Virus record (IMG/VR): IMGVR_UViG_3300012666_001037
Coordinates: 1 to 32,170 of that record
Length of the DNA: 32,170 nt
Direction: 5' to 3' (one strand)
DNA from: a virus
Shown here: in pieces, positions 14,940-21,483 of the stretch
How the letters are laid out: each line of letters begins with the position of its first letter
Numbering within the stretch: the first letter of the stretch is position 1
Program-made: the position numbers and the translations under genes
Notes under the pieces: generated by a model
What the model was told of the DNA's origin: nothing
Database searches by the model: none
Seen by the model: the letters and a program-made list of their open reading frames with translations, nothing else

Positions 14940-15956
14940 ATGTCCACCGAACTCGTCGATCGCGATGCAGTCGCCAAAGTCCAAGATCTCTCCTCGGAAT
15001 TCGCCAACGCGGAATCCCGTAAATACCCGTTTACGTCCAGCGCCCGCAAGGGGCCACCTCCCGGCAATGCTCAACTAGAGTATCCCGTCGAGAAATACGA
15101 CACCCCGAACAGTAACGCGGCCGTCGATGAAGCCGATCCTTCCACCTATCAGGATCCCAGCGCCGGCGATGCCAACCTCTACGCCCGCGTGCACACGTGG
15201 GAGCGCGCGGTGCGCATCGGTGGCCACTCCGTCACCTTCACCCAGCAGGCGGGCATCTCGCCCCGCAACGTCATAGCGAAGAAGATCGCCAAGAAGATGA
15301 TCGAGCTCAAAGGCGATTGTGAGCTCACTTTCTTGGGCGACCAAGAGAGCCAGGTCGATAATGGTATCGTGGGCAACAAGACCCGCGGCCTCGGCAAGTG
15401 GATCTCCGCTACGGCGCAGACCCACTACGCCGTCGATTCAAACTATCTGGTGCCCGCCGCGAGCATCGATACGAGCACGGCCACGGCCGACTACACGGAC
15501 GCTACCGTGTTGAACGTCCTCAAGAGCTCCTACGGTGTCCACGGCGACCCCGAGGCGGCGATGACGATCTGGGCGGGCGCGACGTGGAAACAGACCCTCG
15601 GCCGCTTCACGTTCTACACGCGCAACGTGTCGAATTTCACTGCGGTGCGTCAGTTCAACACGACCTCCACGGATCGCATCGTGCTGGGCAAAGTCGATAT
15701 GTTGGAGACCGATTTCGGCTCCCCCGTCGTCCGCCTCTCGCGCTTTGTGAATGCCTCGGGCGATCACACCTCGGCCACGAGCAAGCTGCTCGCGCTGGGC
15801 ATCGTGGATGATCTGATCGAGACCCGTTGGGCCGCCCAGCCCTACGCCGAGAAGCTCGCGAAGACCGGCCGCAACGAGAAGTTCCTCGTCACCGCCACCG
15901 CCGCCCTCGCGTGCACCAACCCCAAGGCGCTCTTCGCATGGCGCCCCACTAGCTAA
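14940..15956 (+). CDS. Major capsid protein, SU10/DUF5309-like
   Basis: The protein has 338 residues, a usual size for an HK97-fold capsid protein without a delta domain. The block VRIGGHSVTFTQQAGISPRN, followed by a long helix KKIAKKMIELKGDCELTFLG and then TRGLGKWIS, matches the pattern of the SU10/DUF5309 capsid family. A later section (PEAAMTIWAGATWKQTLGRF) is consistent with the A domain. Position after a scaffold-like gene supports the call. It is preceded by a G-free leader and followed by a very stable hairpin, both fitting a strongly expressed gene. Confidence 0.85.
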   Translation: MSTELVDRDAVAKVQDLSSEFANAESRKYPFTSSARKGPPPGNAQLEYPVEKYDTPNSNAAVDEADPSTYQDPSAGDANLYARVHTWERAVRIGGHSVTFTQQAGISPRNVIAKKIAKKMIELKGDCELTFLGDQESQVDNGIVGNKTRGLGKWISATAQTHYAVDSNYLVPAASIDTSTATADYTDATVLNVLKSSYGVHGDPEAAMTIWAGATWKQTLGRFTFYTRNVSNFTAVRQFNTTSTDRIVLGKVDMLETDFGSPVVRLSRFVNASGDHTSATSKLLALGIVDDLIETRWAAQPYAEKLAKTGRNEKFLVTATAALACTNPKALFAWRPTS

Positions 15957-15962
15957 CTCACG

Positions 15963-15998
15963 CGCGGGCCCGGGGGGCATAGGCTCCCCGGGCCCGCG
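15963..15998 (+). terminator. Very stable hairpin after the capsid gene
   Basis: CGCGGGCCCGGGG and CCCCGGGCCCGCG form a perfect 13-bp stem (15963-15975 with 15986-15998) around a 10-nt loop, seven bases past the capsid stop. A pyrimidine-rich stretch without a real T run follows, so it may be an attenuator or an mRNA-stabilising 3' end instead of a full terminator. Confidence 0.6.
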
Positions 15999-16033
15999 AT
16001 TCCCTTCTCCCTTCACTCTCAAATTATCTTACT

Positions 16034-16495
16034 ATGAAAGTCACTGTTCTCTCCAACGCTCAGATGTCCCAGATGGGCTTCACCCATCGGTTCGAGATTC
16101 CGTACACCGATCTCAGCTCCACCGCGGCCGCCTCGCTCGCCGTCTCGCTCGCCGCCTACACGGCCGGCAAAGGCGTGACAGGCGCCGCTTACAAGCTCGT
16201 GACGCCCTTTGATGGCGGCGCCACCTCGGCGCTCGCCCTCGATGTGGGCCACAACGGCGCCACCACCGATGATCCCGATAGCATCCTCGATAACTACGAG
16301 ATCCACGTCGATGCGACGGAGGTCTCGTATGGCGATGGCAACGGGGCGATCTTCGCCACGCTGCGCACGGGCTACTTTCCGCTCGATGCCGGCACCTACG
16401 AGGCCACGTTTACCGCCACCGGTGGCAACCTCACGTTGCTGACGACGGGCGAGGTGCACATCTACCTCAACATCGTCGATCTCGCGACGGGTTGA
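16034..16495 (+). CDS. Head decoration or minor virion protein
   Basis: The protein has 153 residues, beta-rich. The opening (FTHRFEIPYTDLSSTAAASL) and the segment TSALALDVGHNGATTDDPDS followed by ILDNYEIHVDA resemble small beta-sandwich proteins commonly encoded after the capsid gene in phages and assumed to be decoration or accessory virion proteins. Its leader (15999-16033) is also G-free. A Rho-independent terminator starts at its stop codon. Confidence 0.55.
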   Translation: MKVTVLSNAQMSQMGFTHRFEIPYTDLSSTAAASLAVSLAAYTAGKGVTGAAYKLVTPFDGGATSALALDVGHNGATTDDPDSILDNYEIHVDATEVSYGDGNGAIFATLRTGYFPLDAGTYEATFTATGGNLTLLTTGEVHIYLNIVDLATG

Positions 16496-16516
16496 GCGCC
16501 TTCGGCGCTGTTTTAT
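16495..16516 (+). terminator. Rho-independent terminator
   Basis: AGCGCC-TTC-GGCGCT (16495-16509) forms a 6-bp GC-rich stem with a three-base loop and is followed by GTTTTATT. The stem begins at the last base of the upstream stop codon. This is the clearest intrinsic terminator in the window. It would separate the capsid-decoration unit from the adaptor genes. Confidence 0.7.
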
Positions 16517-16528
16517 TCATGTTTCCAG

Positions 16529-16579
16529 CGCCGGTTTGCTAGTCCCGGCGAGTGCAGGTGCGGGGGCGCCTCCACTCGC
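16529..16579 (+). other. Two mutually exclusive hairpins in the leader
   Basis: CGCCGG (16529-16534) can pair with CCGGCG (16545-16550). Alternatively GCGAGTG-c-AGGTGC (16548-16561) can pair with GCGCCT-c-CACTCGC (16566-16579), with one mismatch and one wobble. The two share three bases at 16548-16550, so only one can form. They lie between the terminator and the next gene. Confidence 0.45.
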
Positions 16580-16620
16580 TGGGTAAATCTTTTAGCAGCC
16601 CCCAATCCCTTTTCCGTTTT

Positions 16621-17031
16621 ATGCCCGTGGATCCCTTGGCGCAATTTGTTGAACAGGTCAAAAACGTACCCGGCTATGGGGACATGACCGAGGATGTGGC
16701 GCGCGAATTGCACGCGATGCGGATGGAGCGCCTTGAGCGCGAGGCCTCCGTCGTCGGTGCCCGCCAACGCTACCTCGCGCGTGAGCACGGGGAATCGCAG
16801 ATGCACACCGATGGGGCGCTCGTGGGCCAAGTCGATGAGGCCGTGTACCAACACTACGTGGACCGCTACGGCGCCGCTTGGTGGCACGACAAAGGCAACC
16901 GCGCGTGGTTCTTCAAGCGCCACCCCGAGGCCAAGGTCAAAGTGATCGCCCCGATGGGAGTCCACGTCTCGCGGCTACCCAGCTACCGCGTGAATGATCG
17001 CCGCTCGGCGGCACAACTCGCCACCGCATGA
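16621..17031 (+). CDS. Unknown phage protein, head-tail region
   Basis: The protein has 136 residues from ATG 16621, preceded by CCGTTTT and no Shine-Dalgarno; the frame upstream overlaps the hairpins and looks non-coding. An N-terminal helical half (EDVARELHAMRMERLEREAS) leads to VYQHYVDRYGAAWWHDKGNR and FFKRHPEAKVKV. That YGAAWW-DK-FFKRHPEAKV layout resembles short phage proteins seen beside structural genes. Function unknown. The stop overlaps the adaptor-like gene as ATGA. Confidence 0.6.
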   Translation: MPVDPLAQFVEQVKNVPGYGDMTEDVARELHAMRMERLEREASVVGARQRYLAREHGESQMHTDGALVGQVDEAVYQHYVDRYGAAWWHDKGNRAWFFKRHPEAKVKVIAPMGVHVSRLPSYRVNDRRSAAQLATA

Positions 17032-18074
17032 GATCCGTGGCCTACGCTTCCGTGCTCACGCAGGTGTACAGCCTGCTCAACTTAGTCGCGGCCGATGTCA
17101 CCGCCGCCGACAAGACGAAAGTGAATGCCTTCATCCAGCGCCGCGCGCGCGAGGCCTTCCAAAAGCATTGGTGGGCGGAGACGATGCGGAGTGAGGAGCG
17201 CTGGTTTCGCGGCTTCTATGCTGGCGCCACCACCTACGCAGCGCCCACGGCCACCACCGCCACCGAGGTATTTCATCCCGGCTCCAAGGCCTATTTTCAA
17301 GCCTTGCGCGCCAGCACGGGCAATGCCCCGGCCACGTTTGCCGCGGGCTCGTGGACTACGAACACCGCCTATTGGGCGCCCATTGCCGAGAACTACACCG
17401 GGCTCGATTGGGCCGATGCCACCGTGTACGCCGTGGGAGATACGGTGCGCTCGCTCGACGATGCCCGCTACTACCGCTGTTTCACCGCGCACACGAGCTC
17501 GGGCTCCATCGATACCGCCAAGTTTGGCTTGTTGAGCGAGTGGATCCCGACGATCTCGCTCGATCAATCCGGCAAGACCGCGATGGGCCTCGTGCGCGGG
17601 TGTTTTGTAGATAATCCCGAGCGCGAGAGTGCGCCCCGCCGGCTCAAGAGCTTGCTGGGATCCAGCGGCGTGCACCTGCTGGATAATACGTTTAGCAGTG
17701 TGTGGGTCTGGTTTCAGATCAAAGCGCCCATCCTCACCGGGGCTGATTGGGCCGCCGGCCCCACCTATGCCGTGGGCGATGTCGTGTACTACTCCTCCGC
17801 TACGAGCGGCTACGAGGGCGATTACTGGCTCTGCCTCACGGCCACGAGCGCCGGCCAAGATCCCGAGGATACTGCGGCCAAGTGGCAGCGGCAGGAGATC
17901 CCCGAGGCGCTCCGCGATGCGATCGCGCACGCCGCTTATTCGGACTACCTCCGGCCCGTGGGCAAAGATGGCGCGGTGCCACTGGAATCTACCGCCGGCG
18001 GCCAATTTCTCACCGACGAACTGTTTAAGGCCGTGGCCATGCAACGCCAAGCCGGCCGGTGGGCCCAAGGGTAA
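17028..18074 (+). CDS. Head-tail adaptor-like protein with sugar-binding-like inserts
   Basis: The protein has 348 residues. The N-terminal 65 (helices ending WWAETMRSEERWF), the middle (about 175-235) and the C-terminus (IPEALRDAIAHAAYSDYL near 291-308, then a Gln-rich end) look like one helical structural protein of adaptor type. Between these parts are three W/Y-rich modules, about 80-118, 128-172 and 239-288. Modules two and three share W...YAVGD.V....YY or Y.C...T, the pattern of chitin-binding type 3 / CBM5-12 domains; the first is a degenerate copy (PGSKAYFQALRASTGN). Such modules would face outwards and could bind host glycans. The adaptor role is inferred from position and layout. 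Confidence 0.55.
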   Translation: MRSVAYASVLTQVYSLLNLVAADVTAADKTKVNAFIQRRAREAFQKHWWAETMRSEERWFRGFYAGATTYAAPTATTATEVFHPGSKAYFQALRASTGNAPATFAAGSWTTNTAYWAPIAENYTGLDWADATVYAVGDTVRSLDDARYYRCFTAHTSSGSIDTAKFGLLSEWIPTISLDQSGKTAMGLVRGCFVDNPERESAPRRLKSLLGSSGVHLLDNTFSSVWVWFQIKAPILTGADWAAGPTYAVGDVVYYSSATSGYEGDYWLCLTATSAGQDPEDTAAKWQRQEIPEALRDAIAHAAYSDYLRPVGKDGAVPLESTAGGQFLTDELFKAVAMQRQAGRWAQG

Positions 18075-18101
18075 ACCGCACGCTCTCAACACCTCTTATT
18101 T

Positions 18102-18437
18102 ATGGAATCCATTAAACTGCAAAACGTCATCTCCGAAATGGTCCCGCCCAATACGACCACGGAGCTCGGCTACCGGCTCACGGTCTCTTCCTCCGCGGTT
18201 TCGCTCTTGGCGGCCGACATCGGCGCCAGCGCCAAATATGTCATGCTCCAAGTGCAGGGCGCCGCAGTCTATTGCACCTATGATGGCACCACCCCGAGCG
18301 CCACCAATGGGATCTACGTCAACGTGTTTGAAAAGACCGTCACGCAGCGCGCGCTGGCGCTGCGGATGAAGTTCATCCGCGTGACCGCGACCGATGGCTA
18401 CGTGATGGCCCAGCCTTTCAACAGCCTCGCCGCCTGA
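18102..18437 (+). CDS. Small virion protein (decoration or tail type)
   Basis: The protein has 111 residues, beta-rich. The middle (YVMLQVQGAAVYCTYDGTTP, then SATNGIYV) is typical of a widespread small phage protein found beside structural genes, probably a virion component; the exact role is unknown. The 19 bases before its ATG contain no G. Confidence 0.6.
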   Translation: MESIKLQNVISEMVPPNTTTELGYRLTVSSSAVSLLAADIGASAKYVMLQVQGAAVYCTYDGTTPSATNGIYVNVFEKTVTQRALALRMKFIRVTATDGYVMAQPFNSLAA

Positions 18438-18468
18438 TTCGCCTCCTAGCCTTTTACCTCCTCCTCCT

Positions 18469-19779
18469 ATGATTATCGATACACCTTGGATGCCGAATGT
18501 CCTGGGGGGCGGCGATGTGGCCGGCCCAGCCTCCGCAACTGATAACGCAGTCGCACGGTTCGACGGCACGACGGGCAAGCTCATCCAGAACTCCACAGTC
18601 ACCATCGCCGACACCACAGGGGCAATCGCTGGGGCGTCCTCCCTCACCGCCCCCGCCGCGATCGACCTGACGCTCGCGGGCGGCACGGCAGGCAGTGACT
18701 CCGTGGTGGTGAGCAATACGCTTGCGGCCTCATCCTCGATTATCGGCGCGTTCAAGGTCGGCAACGGCACGGCCGCGACCAACGTGGCGATTGGCGGCGG
18801 CAACATCAACGCGGGTGGGACGGGGACGTTTGGGGGCCGCATCGGAATCAATGGCGCAGCCGCAAACTTCGCTGGCGTGAACGTCAGCGGTATCATGCCG
18901 AATATTGGTGGGGACTCAAACGGAGTTGGCTATTTCTCGAATGGCACTTTCCCCGCATCATTTACGGCGGGCGCGCACTCGTTTTATTCATTACCAGCAA
19001 CCACCGCGTCGGCCTATACGGTTACGAATGTGACGGGCTTCTATGCCGCCGCCCCGACGAAGGGCGCAGGCTCGACGATCACGAATGCTTATGGCGTCTA
19101 CGTCGAAGCACTCACTCAAGGGACAAATAATTATGCGTTCCGAAGCGTAGGAGGGGGAATTGTTTCGATTGCCGACTCCACCGCAGGCTCCGCAAGCGCA
19201 GGCGCGCTAGTGGTCACGGGTGGGCTGTCGGCGGGTGCGGCGAGCTATTTCGGGGGGAAGGTTAGCTCCAACGACCGTTTCTACGCTGCATCGTCGGGCG
19301 GCGGCTTTTGGGCTGGCGCGGCAGACTTGACTCTCGGCTTTTATGATGCGGCTGGTGCGATGGTTTTCCGCACGTCAGGAATCAATCAACTGACGCTTGC
19401 CGCCACCACCGGAGCCGCCACCTTCGCGGGCGCGGTGACGGTGAGCGGCACGCTCAATGCGAACAGTGCTGGTTCCAATGTTTCATTGGCTGCCAATGGA
19501 ACGACGGTTCAATCTGGTATCATTGTACAAGCAAATACCGGATTTGTCTTTTTTTCAGACTACGCGACCGTTACCAAGGGCATTAAGGTCGATGTGAACA
19601 ATGGCGGTCTGACCATTCTCTCGGGTGCATTAACGACTGCTACGCCGACCGGAGGCACCGCGAAACCGTGGAAGGTTGGCGAAGCCGCAACCGTTTCTCC
19701 TACGTCCCCCAATCGAACCATCCGAGTGGAAATCGACGGCACCGTTTACTTTCTCGCCGCAAAAACCACAAACGATTAA
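18469..19779 (+). CDS. Tail fibre or spike protein
   Basis: The protein has 436 residues. The motif DNAVARFDGTTGKLIQNSTV near 24-43 is a classic fibre-shaft start. Gly/Ala/Ser/Thr-rich beta repeats follow, with SAGALVVTGGLSAGAASYFG as a second shaft signature, and the C-terminus (VGEAATVSPTSPNRTIRVEI) resembles a fibre end domain. It would trimerise and bind the host surface. There is no intramolecular chaperone or endosialidase peptidase motif at the end. Base composition is less GC-rich than the head genes, as is usual for exchanged fibre genes. The leader is G-free. Confidence 0.75.
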   Translation: MIIDTPWMPNVLGGGDVAGPASATDNAVARFDGTTGKLIQNSTVTIADTTGAIAGASSLTAPAAIDLTLAGGTAGSDSVVVSNTLAASSSIIGAFKVGNGTAATNVAIGGGNINAGGTGTFGGRIGINGAAANFAGVNVSGIMPNIGGDSNGVGYFSNGTFPASFTAGAHSFYSLPATTASAYTVTNVTGFYAAAPTKGAGSTITNAYGVYVEALTQGTNNYAFRSVGGGIVSIADSTAGSASAGALVVTGGLSAGAASYFGGKVSSNDRFYAASSGGGFWAGAADLTLGFYDAAGAMVFRTSGINQLTLAATTGAATFAGAVTVSGTLNANSAGSNVSLAANGTTVQSGIIVQANTGFVFFSDYATVTKGIKVDVNNGGLTILSGALTTATPTGGTAKPWKVGEAATVSPTSPNRTIRVEIDGTVYFLAAKTTND

Positions 19780-19783
19780 TCCC

Positions 19784-20044
19784 ATGACCATCCCAATCGC
19801 TCCCTACACAATGGGCTCTCCCGCAGCCCCGAAAGTCGGCGTCCTCTTTGAGTGCCGCTACATCAACTACACCGGAGTCACCGCCGTGGCCGACTGCCAT
19901 CTGCTCGACGCGGACGGCGTGGAAATCATGGCCGTGGGCCTCGTGCCTGCGACGGCAGAGCAATGCGCGGAGTGGACGGACGACGAGGCGTTTGCGTGCG
20001 TGTTGGCCGTGAACGCGGGGTTTGAGCTGGTATCCGCAGAATAA
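19784..20044 (+). CDS. Small unknown protein after the fibre
   Basis: The protein has 86 residues, compact and beta-rich (VGVLFECRYINYTGVTAVAD; LLDADGVEIMAVGLVP), with an acidic C-terminus. It follows the fibre gene by four bases. It could be a fibre accessory or assembly protein, but no family is recognised. Confidence 0.55.
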   Translation: MTIPIAPYTMGSPAAPKVGVLFECRYINYTGVTAVADCHLLDADGVEIMAVGLVPATAEQCAEWTDDEAFACVLAVNAGFELVSAE

Positions 20045-20049
20045 TTACC

Positions 20050-20193
20050 ATGACCAAAGACGAACACAAATCCGCGATCGTGCAGCAACTCCAACAGCAG
20101 TCCTTGAACCTGCTGGTGGACTCACTCGCGGCTGCGCTGGCGGAAATTGAACAGCTCAAGGCCGCTGCAAACGCTGATAAGCCCGCGTCGTGA
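20050..20193 (+). CDS. Short coiled-coil protein
   Basis: The protein has 47 residues. It is a single amphipathic helix rich in Gln and Leu (KSAIVQQLQQQSLNLLVDSL; LAEIEQLKAAAN). It ends in a GTGA overlap with the next gene, which supports it as real despite its length. Function unknown. Confidence 0.5.
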   Translation: MTKDEHKSAIVQQLQQQSLNLLVDSLAAALAEIEQLKAAANADKPAS

Positions 20194-20666
20194 ACCTCAA
20201 ACGCTCACTTCTTCTCGCGGTGCTCGCGCTCGGCCTTGTGGTCGTGCTGGGCCTTGCGTTGAGGAGTGAGCGGGTGCTCACGGCGGGACTGCCGCTGCGG
20301 ATCGTGGCCAAGACGCAGGACGAGGCGCGGACGCTGGCAGGGCTCGGGGCCGTGGCGGTGCTCGGGACGGGCTCGATGGCTCCCTACATCGCAGCCGCGC
20401 CCGCGGGCACCGACCCGCTGGCGACGGTGATGGCCTACGCGGTGCCGAGCACAACTCTGCGCTACGGCGACATCACGACGGGCGCGCTCGTGATCTACTC
20501 AATCAACTACGTCGCGGGCTCCAACACGATGCACCAAGCCGCCCAGCTTGACGCTGGCGGCTGGATTATGACCGGTCTCGGAAACAAAGCCTACGAAAAC
20601 AAGGTGCGCGTGACGAAAGAGAACTTCGTCGGCATCGTTGCGCGGGTGTATGTCTGGACGCCGTAA
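20190..20666 (+). CDS. Membrane-anchored signal-peptidase-like protein
   Basis: The protein has 158 residues from GTG 20190. Residues 6-24 form a hydrophobic anchor. GTGSMAPYI at 59-67 matches the nucleophile box of S24/S26 peptidases (GxSMxP), giving Ser62. Further on, RYGDITTGALVIY fits the GD-I-x-V-x-Y strand, and MHQAAQLDAGGWIMTG at 114-129 matches the H-R...GGW...GD block with His115 where ER-type signal peptidases have His. The usual GDN...D end is altered to GNKAYEN, so activity is uncertain. Position in the lysis cluster suggests it acts at the membrane, for example on a holin, spanin or virion protein, but this is inference. Confidence 0.55.
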   Translation: MNLKRSLLLAVLALGLVVVLGLALRSERVLTAGLPLRIVAKTQDEARTLAGLGAVAVLGTGSMAPYIAAAPAGTDPLATVMAYAVPSTTLRYGDITTGALVIYSINYVAGSNTMHQAAQLDAGGWIMTGLGNKAYENKVRVTKENFVGIVARVYVWTP

Positions 20667-20668
20667 CC

Positions 20669-20815
20669 ATGGACGCGCTCGAAATCCTAGTCAAAGGGTG
20701 GCCGATTTTCTTGGGCATGATAACCCTGATTATCGTGCTCTCGAAGCTCGACCTGCGCGTGGCAGTTCTTGAGGAAAAGATGAAATCGCTCTTCGACCTC
20801 TTTAATAAAAAATGA
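20669..20815 (+). CDS. Short one-helix membrane protein, holin-like
   Basis: The protein has 48 residues: a short amphipathic start, a membrane segment at about 11-25 (WPIFLGMITLIIVLS) and a charged helical tail (DLRVAVLEEKMKSLFDLF). The size and layout resemble small holin or XhlA-type lysis proteins. It overlaps the next gene as ATGA. Base use is AT-rich for this window. Confidence 0.5.
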   Translation: MDALEILVKGWPIFLGMITLIIVLSKLDLRVAVLEEKMKSLFDLFNKK

Positions 20816-21219
20816 ACATCCTCGATTTGCTTGGCAACGCTCTCGGTGGTGGTGCGCTCGGTGTGATTCTGCGCATCGGCAACGGCTTTTTCGAGGAATA
20901 CAAAGCGGGCAAAGACCACGCACGGAAGCTGGAAGAGGCCAAGACGATGGCGACGATCGCAGCCGACGCCGCAGCGTGGGCAGCGTTCACCGCGAGCCAG
21001 CAGGCCGCGACCGTGCCGAGCAACGTCGCGCCGTGGTGCGCTCACATCATCACGCTCTTCCGGCCCTTCATCACTTTGACTCTGGTCGGTGTCGCGACCG
21101 TGGTGTATTTCTACTCAGTCGGCACAGATCGTTCGTCTATGGCGGAACAGGTAAATTTCGCGGCATTTAATTCTGTGGGATGGTGGTTCGGAGATCGAAT
21201 GGCGCGAAAATCAAAATGA
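20812..21219 (+). CDS. Holin-like protein, GTA/3TM type
   Basis: The protein has 135 residues. An N-terminal Gly-rich hydrophobic stretch (about 5-22), a charged helix, then a strong membrane segment at 76-102 (IITLFRPFITLTLVGVATVV) and a C-terminal NSVGWWFGDRM helix. The order helix, FRPxITLTLVG segment and terminal GWWFGDR is typical of the 3TM holins of phages and gene-transfer agents. It would form the inner-membrane lesions that time lysis. Neighbouring short membrane genes support a lysis cassette. Confidence 0.65.
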   Translation: MNILDLLGNALGGGALGVILRIGNGFFEEYKAGKDHARKLEEAKTMATIAADAAAWAAFTASQQAATVPSNVAPWCAHIITLFRPFITLTLVGVATVVYFYSVGTDRSSMAEQVNFAAFNSVGWWFGDRMARKSK

Positions 21220-21371
21220 ACGCTGACAACATCCGCGCTACCCTAACCGCCGCAACGCCTGCCGCTGCAATGATCTCGCTGTCGCAAGTCAACGAGGTCG
21301 CTGCACTCGTCGGCACACTCCTTGGCATTGCGTTTCTGCTATGGCGCTGGCGGCGCGAGGCCCGCCGCTGA
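21216..21371 (+). CDS. Short membrane protein of the lysis cluster
   Basis: The protein has 51 residues, with one membrane helix at about 25-43 (VNEVAALVGTLLGIAFLLW) followed by a basic end (RWRREARR). The basic inner end suggests an N-out, C-in helix. It may be an antiholin or a second holin. It overlaps the upstream holin-like gene as ATGA. Confidence 0.5.
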   Translation: MNADNIRATLTAATPAAAMISLSQVNEVAALVGTLLGIAFLLWRWRREARR

Positions 21372-21440
21372 GGCACTCTCCCCCTCTCTCCGTCTCCCCC
21401 TCTCTCCCTCTTCCGTCCCTCTTCCGTCCCCCTCTCCCTT
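21372..21440 (+). other. Polypyrimidine tract
   Basis: About 70 bases of almost pure C and T (CTCTCC and TTCCGTCCCTC repeats) between the lysis cluster and the giant structural gene. The complement is purine-rich, so triplex formation or transcription pausing is conceivable. No clear terminator hairpin is present. Confidence 0.6.
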
Positions 21441-21483
21441 CCGCCCTCTGCGCCCGTGGGCGCGCGCTGGCTAAACGTCTACC

